Source of the DNA: Macrolepiota albuminosa
Lineage: Eukaryota; Basidiomycota; Agaricomycetes; Agaricales; Agaricaceae
DNA: 64,000 nucleotides
Assembly (NCBI GenBank): GCA_027475525.1
Contig: JAMWFC010000125.1
Span: 391,723-455,722, forward strand
Direction: 5' to 3'
How positions within the stretch are numbered: the stretch's first letter is position 1; each line of letters starts with the position of its first letter. The notes beneath the pieces are model-generated. The model was not told where the DNA came from, made no database searches, and worked only from the letters and a program-made list of their open reading frames with translations. The position numbers and the translations under genes were made by a program. This document shows positions 58,910-64,000 of the stretch, one piece after another.

Positions 58910-59360
58910 ATATGGATCATAACATTAAAAAGCAAAGACATTATTTCTATGCATATTTATAACCATCCAAATAAACAGAATATATCATATGACAGTAAAA
59001 ATCAAAAATATTATTCTCATGCATATCTAGTCTACTACTTACTAAGTAATATACAGACAGACAAACAGTATATATCATATGACAGTAAAAAACAAAAACA
59101 TTATTCCTATGCATAACTGCTTATATGAGTAACCATACTACATATTACATGATGGTAAAAATTAAAAATATTATTCCTATGTATATCTAGTCTACTGCTT
59201 ACTAAGTAACTGTATATACAAACAGTATGTATCACATGATGATAAAAAGCAAAAATATTATTTCCATGCTTATTCAAAGGAACTAATGGCAATGAGAACA
59301 AACATAGTCACATGATGGCAAAAATTCAAGATATTTTTCCTACACATAGTCCACTGCATA
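58910..59360. repeat. Degenerate minisatellite, 70-90 bp units
   Basis: About six units share catatgaYRgtaaaaa, then caaaaatattattcctatgc, and in some tctagtctactRcttactaag. They begin near 58915, 58985, 59075, 59150, 59235 and 59310, diverged by point changes. Confidence 0.7.
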
Positions 59361-59389
59361 GAAAAATCTTGATCTATTCTAGATTTTAG

Positions 59390-60170
59390 AATTTATAAAA
59401 ATAGTAATTGCAGAAAAGATAATAGACATACTAAATAGTTTGAGAAGCTTATGTCACTTAGTCAGCCTTGAGTTGGGCTATGGAAATAATATTGAATCAG
59501 ACCAGACAATGATTTTTGGTCTAGATTTAAAAATGTTGAAAATTAAGTGCTAAGCACTTGGCATGATTATTCAAAGAAGTTGGTACTGCAAAATATATAA
59601 GAGTATTAGATTTACAAAGTGAATTGAGTTTTTTGTTAAGTAATTTGTTAGATGTGTGTGAATTCTAATTAGTAGTTGTTTGAAAGTACTTTATTAAAAA
59701 TAATAATTGCAGAAAAGGTAATTAGAGTTTAGAAGCTTATGCCACTTGGCTAGTCTTGAATTGAGTTGTACAGGTAATATTGAATCAGACAATTTTTAGT
59801 CTGAATGCAAAAATATTGGGAAATAAATATTCAATGTGTTTATTTAGTATTGGCACTGTCATTAAAGATCTAGTGCTAAAGTAGCATCATGCTTTGCTGC
59901 TAGTGTGAATATTAGTTAAATCAATTTCAAAATTTGTTAAAAGGTGCACATACAATGTGCATATAGCAATGCAGTGCTGTAAAATATACATTTTATTCTG
60001 AATCTATGACAAAAAAGATATGACTAGCAGCTCTGATAAGAACAGCAAAATATTATAAATTCTTGTTAGAATCTTGTATATTTCACTAGTCTTTTTTATT
60101 GAATACAGTTATTCAGTTAGTATATAAATAATTAATATTCAATCTATATACCTATTAAATATAGTTACTG
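59390..60170 (+). repeat. Dispersed repeat copy B (pairs with 44380-45260)
   Basis: Same orientation as copy A and more decayed. It too contains an internal duplication (tagtaattgcagaaaagataat at about 59402 and a variant at about 59704). Confidence 0.7.
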
Positions 60171-61269
60171 AGAGATAAGTTAATTAATATATTTGTACAA
60201 GCTACAATTCATGCCCTTAGCACAAATTTTATAGCTCATTGAAGGCATTGCTCTCAAATTCTCCAAATACAGCCTCTACACTAAACTCAGAGCTTTAAGT
60301 ATGTATAAGTAACTTAGCCTCTATCTTAACCTCACTTTGTTTGGTTAGGGCTCTGTAACAAAGTTATGGATTGTGAGAGCTTAGATGTTCACACCACACA
60401 GAATCAGACTAGTCTGGTCTATTGACTATATAGTAAAACAAGATTAAGCTGCTTATTGAGCAGCATGTAACTAAGTATTTATAATATTATAAATAAAATT
60501 ATATTATAATAAATATAATATAATTTTAACTAAGTATACTAACTAAAAGCTATGTGGCCATAGTCACATAGCACACTACACTATATACTCTCTAATCAGA
60601 CCAAATTATGGTCTCAAAGTACTACAATAGTCAGGCTGTTAGTAAGTTGGAACAGAGGCTATAGGAGAGTCTCTGGGTTCCTAGAATAAATTGGCAGTTG
60701 CATTGTTCATATCATAGTCAATGTGTTCATCCTTGAATGCAGGCTTGTGTAAGGTGTCCAATGGTTCTGTCTAAAACAGAGAGTTGTCATAGTCTCTTAA
60801 TAAGGACAGTGTGAGAGTGAGGTCAATAGTTTGACCTGTCATAGGATTGTTGGACTTAGGGAGAGCCCTATCATCATATGCATAGTGGCATATCTACAGT
60901 TCATGGGCATGAGAGTCTTGCTCTATAAGGTGATACATTTCATTTTGAAATGTGTTGTTGAAAGCATGACAATTATCCTGCTGCTGCTGCTGCAGGCATT
61001 GACAGTTGCCAATGGTAGCCTCACACCATGCATCCTACTCAGCAAGAAATTAGAAAGTCCTGTACTGATCAAGACATTGGAGCCTCTTATTGTTAATCTC
61101 TGGCTAGTGGTCAGCAAAGAATATGTGGGCCAAGAAAGTAACACCATCAGCATATATGTAGTCAGCTCAGCTGACCAGAATCTAGGTCTGGGATCAGAGG
61201 CATGAGGGGATTGGCTACACTGTAAAGCAGCCAATATGCATCACTTGGAGGCATTTTCTACGTTATTTA
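60171..61269. other. Probable decayed gag/protease side of the Copia relic
   Basis: No conserved domain is readable. The region includes a CTG repeat near 60980 and short frames. It lies directly upstream of Copia pre-integrase sequence, so it may be its gag/protease part. Confidence 0.3.
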
Positions 61270-61329
61270 ACAAGGCACTGTCAAGAAAACTGTTTACACA
61301 AAGGATGGATTGTCAGAACTGATTTTCAG

Positions 61330-62204
61330 ATAAGCACTCCACACCACTAACCTGGCCACAAATCTCATCTCAATTGGGAAGTTTGATGCAGTGGGCTTCA
61401 CAGTTATCTTCTCACAGGGACAGGCAGTCTTCTGTGATACTAGAAGTCAAAAAGTATTGATAGGCCATGTGTAAAGGGGAATATACTTACTCAGTGTCCT
61501 CAACAATGCAAGTGCCCACTCTACCAAAGTTATGGCTGTCTCTTTCCTACATGTACCTGCCAATATAGATATGTGGCACCATTATTTCTGCCATGCTGAG
61601 ATAATGAGCACTAAAAACATGCTACAAAAAGGCCTCATTGATGGTCTTATGGTTAAGAACAGCATAGAAACTAAAGGGATGTGTGAGAACTACATGTATA
61701 GGAAGCACACTACTCACTCATACAACACAAAGGTAAAACTAAAGACTCACCCAAATCAATGCATTCATATTGATTTGTGGGGCCCCGCATCAGTTGTCTC
61801 ATTAGAAGGGGCATTATATCTGATGCTTGCTGTTGATGGTACTATATCCCAACTTGCCACCTTCTTTTTTATCTCAAAAAGATGCCAAAACTACACTTGA
61901 GGCCTTTAAAGCATACCACATCAAGTCCAAGCAGCAGACAGGAAGGAAACTTCAGATGGTCAGGGTTGACACTGGACAGAAGTGGATTAATAAGGCCTGG
62001 TTTGCATACTGCTCATCACATGACATATATATTAATATCACTACACTCTATGCCCATGCTCAGAATGGGCTAGCCAAGAGAAGCATCCAAACAGTAATCA
62101 AAGATGTCAGGTGCATGCTGGCTGACAGCAGACTCTCTAAAAGTCTATGGGCTGAAGTAGCTGCCACACAAATTTACATCAGAAACCTCATACCATTTGC
62201 ATAA
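61330..62204 (+). pseudogene. int: Copia GAG-pre-integrase and integrase core (decayed)
   Basis: Begins around NLISIGKFDAVGFTVIFSQG (near 61350-61410), then MWHHYFCHAEIMSTKNMLQK for the pre-integrase HH part and MCENYMYRK for the CC part, whose second Cys is Tyr. The core shows HIDLWGPASVV (first Asp near 61770), then after a frame change RVDTGQKWINKAW (second Asp) and HAQNGLAKRSIQTVIKDVR, where the catalytic Glu of the usual NG.AER motif is Lys. So two active-site or zinc-ligand positions are lost, besides frameshifts. Confidence 0.85.
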
Positions 62205-62221
62205 CATGCTGATTTAGTCCC

Positions 62222-62632
62222 TGAGGAATAATCAAAGAAGCAACAAGACATTGAGCACCTTAAACCCTTTGAGTACATTGCTTTTGCAAAGGTCCCAGAG
62301 GAATTGGTGAAGTTCAAGCTTGATGCACACTCAGTCAAATATGTTTTGGTGGGATACACAGACAATGGGTATAAGTTGTACAACAAAAAAATACATAGCA
62401 TCATTATGTCTTGCAATATGATTTTTGACAAAGAAACTGGACATCGGTCACTTACAATACTTGACAGTAGCAATGACCTTCTGTCAGATGTCCACTCTGT
62501 TGCCAATACATTAATTCCTGGCATGTTGACCACATGTCAGCCAATTACTCTCCATATATGCAATACTGATGGCCTACTCTATGAGGACTACACCATACCA
62601 ATTCCCATCATGGCCAGCAGTCAAATAATCTG
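62222..62632 (+). pseudogene. Copia integrase C-terminal region
   Basis: Reads KFKLDAHSVKYVLVGYTDNG and YNKKIHSIIMSCNMIFDKET, the typical Copia stretch after the integrase core (GY...gYrvy......rdV.FdE). It ends at TGA 62631-62633. Confidence 0.7.
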
Positions 62633-62814
62633 AATGGCTGAATTCTGCACCACCCCAACAACAATCAACTCAACCGCAATCCCTCTAACAATCTGACCAC
62701 CTCACAGGCCACCAACCCATCAATGTACCTGCCAGATCATACCTTGCTGAAGACACTTTTGCTTTTGTTGCCACTATCTTGCTAGTTTCCAATGATAACA
62801 TACATGTACCTAAG

Positions 62815-63480
62815 TCTTACATTGAAGCAATGCAACAGATGGACCTCTGATAACCCACAATAGAATGGAAACTGAATATCCTACAGAGCAAGGAGGTATT
62901 CAAGCTGATCCCAAAGTTGTTGGTATCTGAGAAGAAGAAAATTATTGGCTGAAGATGGGTATATGCCAATAAATATAATGCTGAGGGCAACATCACGAAA
63001 TAAAAGGCAAGATTGGTAGTAAAGAGATTTTTACAGATTGCAGAGAAGAACTTTGAGGAGACTTACATGGCAGTAGTTTGTCTCAAATCTCTCAGAATAT
63101 CCATTGCAGTGGCTGCTCAGCTTGGCCTAGCTATCTGGCAAGTTGATTTTGTCTTTGCTTACTTCAACAGTATGCCATCCCACACAATATACATGCAGGT
63201 GCCTCTAGGGCTTGCAAGGGAAGAGGGTAAAGTCTGCCTTCTCCTGAAAATCCTGTACAGTCTGATGCAGGGTAGGTGTGACTAGTGGCATATGCTAGAC
63301 AAAGCCTATAAGAATCTTGACTACACAACCTCATGGGCTGATAGTTGTGTCTGGTCATGCATATGAGATGAAGTGCACATAGTCACTAACATATTCATGG
63401 ACAACATTTTTAGCATCTCTGTCACAGAACACATACTTGAGATAAGTCATTGAATGCTTTGATATGAATGAATGCAACCC
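62815..63480 (+). pseudogene. Copia reverse transcriptase (decayed)
   Basis: The RVT_2 opening is visible near 62819 (SYIEAMQQMD), followed by WVYANKYNAEGNITK, KARLVVKRFLQI and LGLAIWQVDFVFAYFNS, where the first catalytic Asp of D-V-..A-F is present. YMQVPLGLAREEGKVCLLLK follows. At the second catalytic site the usual YVDD reads FMDN (63394-63405), so the final Asp is Asn. Several in-frame stops are present. Inactive. Confidence 0.85.
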
Positions 63481-63689
63481 CTACTCAATACCACTCTCAG
63501 TAAGAATTTGACTTACTGAGGAAATGGCTCCGCAATTGGAAGCTGAATATCATTATATGAGCAATAAGCCATACAGAAAACTATTTGGCATGTTGATGTG
63601 AGCACAGGTAGCCACATGACCTGATCTCTCCTTTGCAGTAGGACTCCTAGCATGCTTCCAAGCAAACCTGAGACCACAATATTAAAAGG

Positions 63690-64000
63690 CACTTGTCCAT
63701 ATACTAGGATATGTAAAGGGTATGCTTGGCTACAAGATCACATACTCTAGATCTGGGAACAACTTGGTTAAACTGATTGGGTATGTCAGTATGAACTTTG
63801 TAGGGGACTATGACACATGACAATCAACCAGTGGATATGTATTCATGGTAGCAGGAGGACTGGTCTCTTGGAGTTTCAAGAGGCAACTAATTATAGTGCT
63901 CTTGATCATTGAAGCTGAGTACATGGCCCTCACACAGGGAGCACAGCAAGGCTTATAGATGTACAATTTCCTCGTTGATATCAACCTTCTTCAACTCTTG
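63690..64000 (+). pseudogene. Copia RNase H, cut by window end
   Basis: Reads YVKGMLGYKITYSRSG, then STSGYVFMVAGGLVSWSFKR and IEAEYMALTQGAQQ, all standard Copia RNase H landmarks (S-T-S-G-Y, W.S..Q, EAEY.A). The conserved Asp in GY.DaDwA reads Asn/Phe (GYVSMNFVGDY). The sequence ends mid-domain. Confidence 0.8.

Larger units (their letters stand above)
61270..64000 (+). mobile_element. Ty1/Copia retrotransposon relic, 3' part outside window
   Basis: Order is pre-integrase/integrase, then RT, then RNase H, the Copia arrangement (integrase before RT), on the plus strand. It runs off the right edge, so its 3' LTR is not seen, and no 5' LTR was recognised. Confidence 0.88.

Noticed and set aside
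58910..59360. CRISPR-like array
   Set aside because: Units are 70-90 bp, diverged and contiguous without unique spacers; it is a eukaryotic minisatellite.

Overview
The window looks like transposon-rich, partly decayed DNA from an agaricomycete-type basidiomycete fungus. The evidence is short introns (about 50-80 nt, GTAAGT/GTATGT to YAG), Ty3/Gypsy elements of fungal type, Ty1/Copia and Tc1/mariner relics, and a spliced cysteine-rich secreted-protein gene of a kind I associate with mushrooms. No rRNA, tRNA or CRISPR array was recognised.

Layout. 1-4199 is the 3' part of a Ty3/Gypsy chromovirus pol (protease, RT, RNase H, integrase, chromodomain); every in-frame stop I could interpret in it is a TGA at an apparent former CGA codon. 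4282-4881 holds a short leader and the start of a Q/P-rich gag-like frame, which is split by a second complete Gypsy element (4882-15953) and seems to resume at 15954. The second element has LTRs of 1071 and 981 bp, a PBS, gag, a separate protease frame, RT/RNase H/integrase, a polypurine tract, and a six-exon spliced gene on the opposite strand between integrase and the 3' LTR. Its gag, pro and pol lie in three frames joined by two canonical -1 slippery heptamers, as in some retroviruses.

16218-42944 is a giant palindrome: two 11,747-bp arms (16218-27964 and 31198-42944) around a 3,233-bp spacer. Each arm carries a 2.6-kb CpG-containing cassette bounded by compound inverted repeats. The cassette contains an apparently intact small secreted protein gene with introns and, upstream on the same strand, exon-like sequence. 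The rest of each arm is decayed repeat sequence.

42.9-64 kb is AT-rich and repeat-derived: remnants of two spliced genes (46.2-49.6 kb), a diverged copy of the spacer family (51.7-55.7 kb), a dead Tc1/mariner transposase (55.9-56.9 kb), a dispersed repeat pair (44.4 and 59.4 kb), a minisatellite (58.9 kb) and a decayed Ty1/Copia pol running off the end.

A caution: four exact 77-bp tandem duplications occur in unrelated places (4128, 5063, 9489, 46304). One identical length at four sites suggests unmerged k-mer overlaps between contigs. Two of them break reading frames, and the same concern applies to the zero-difference identity of the palindrome arms.
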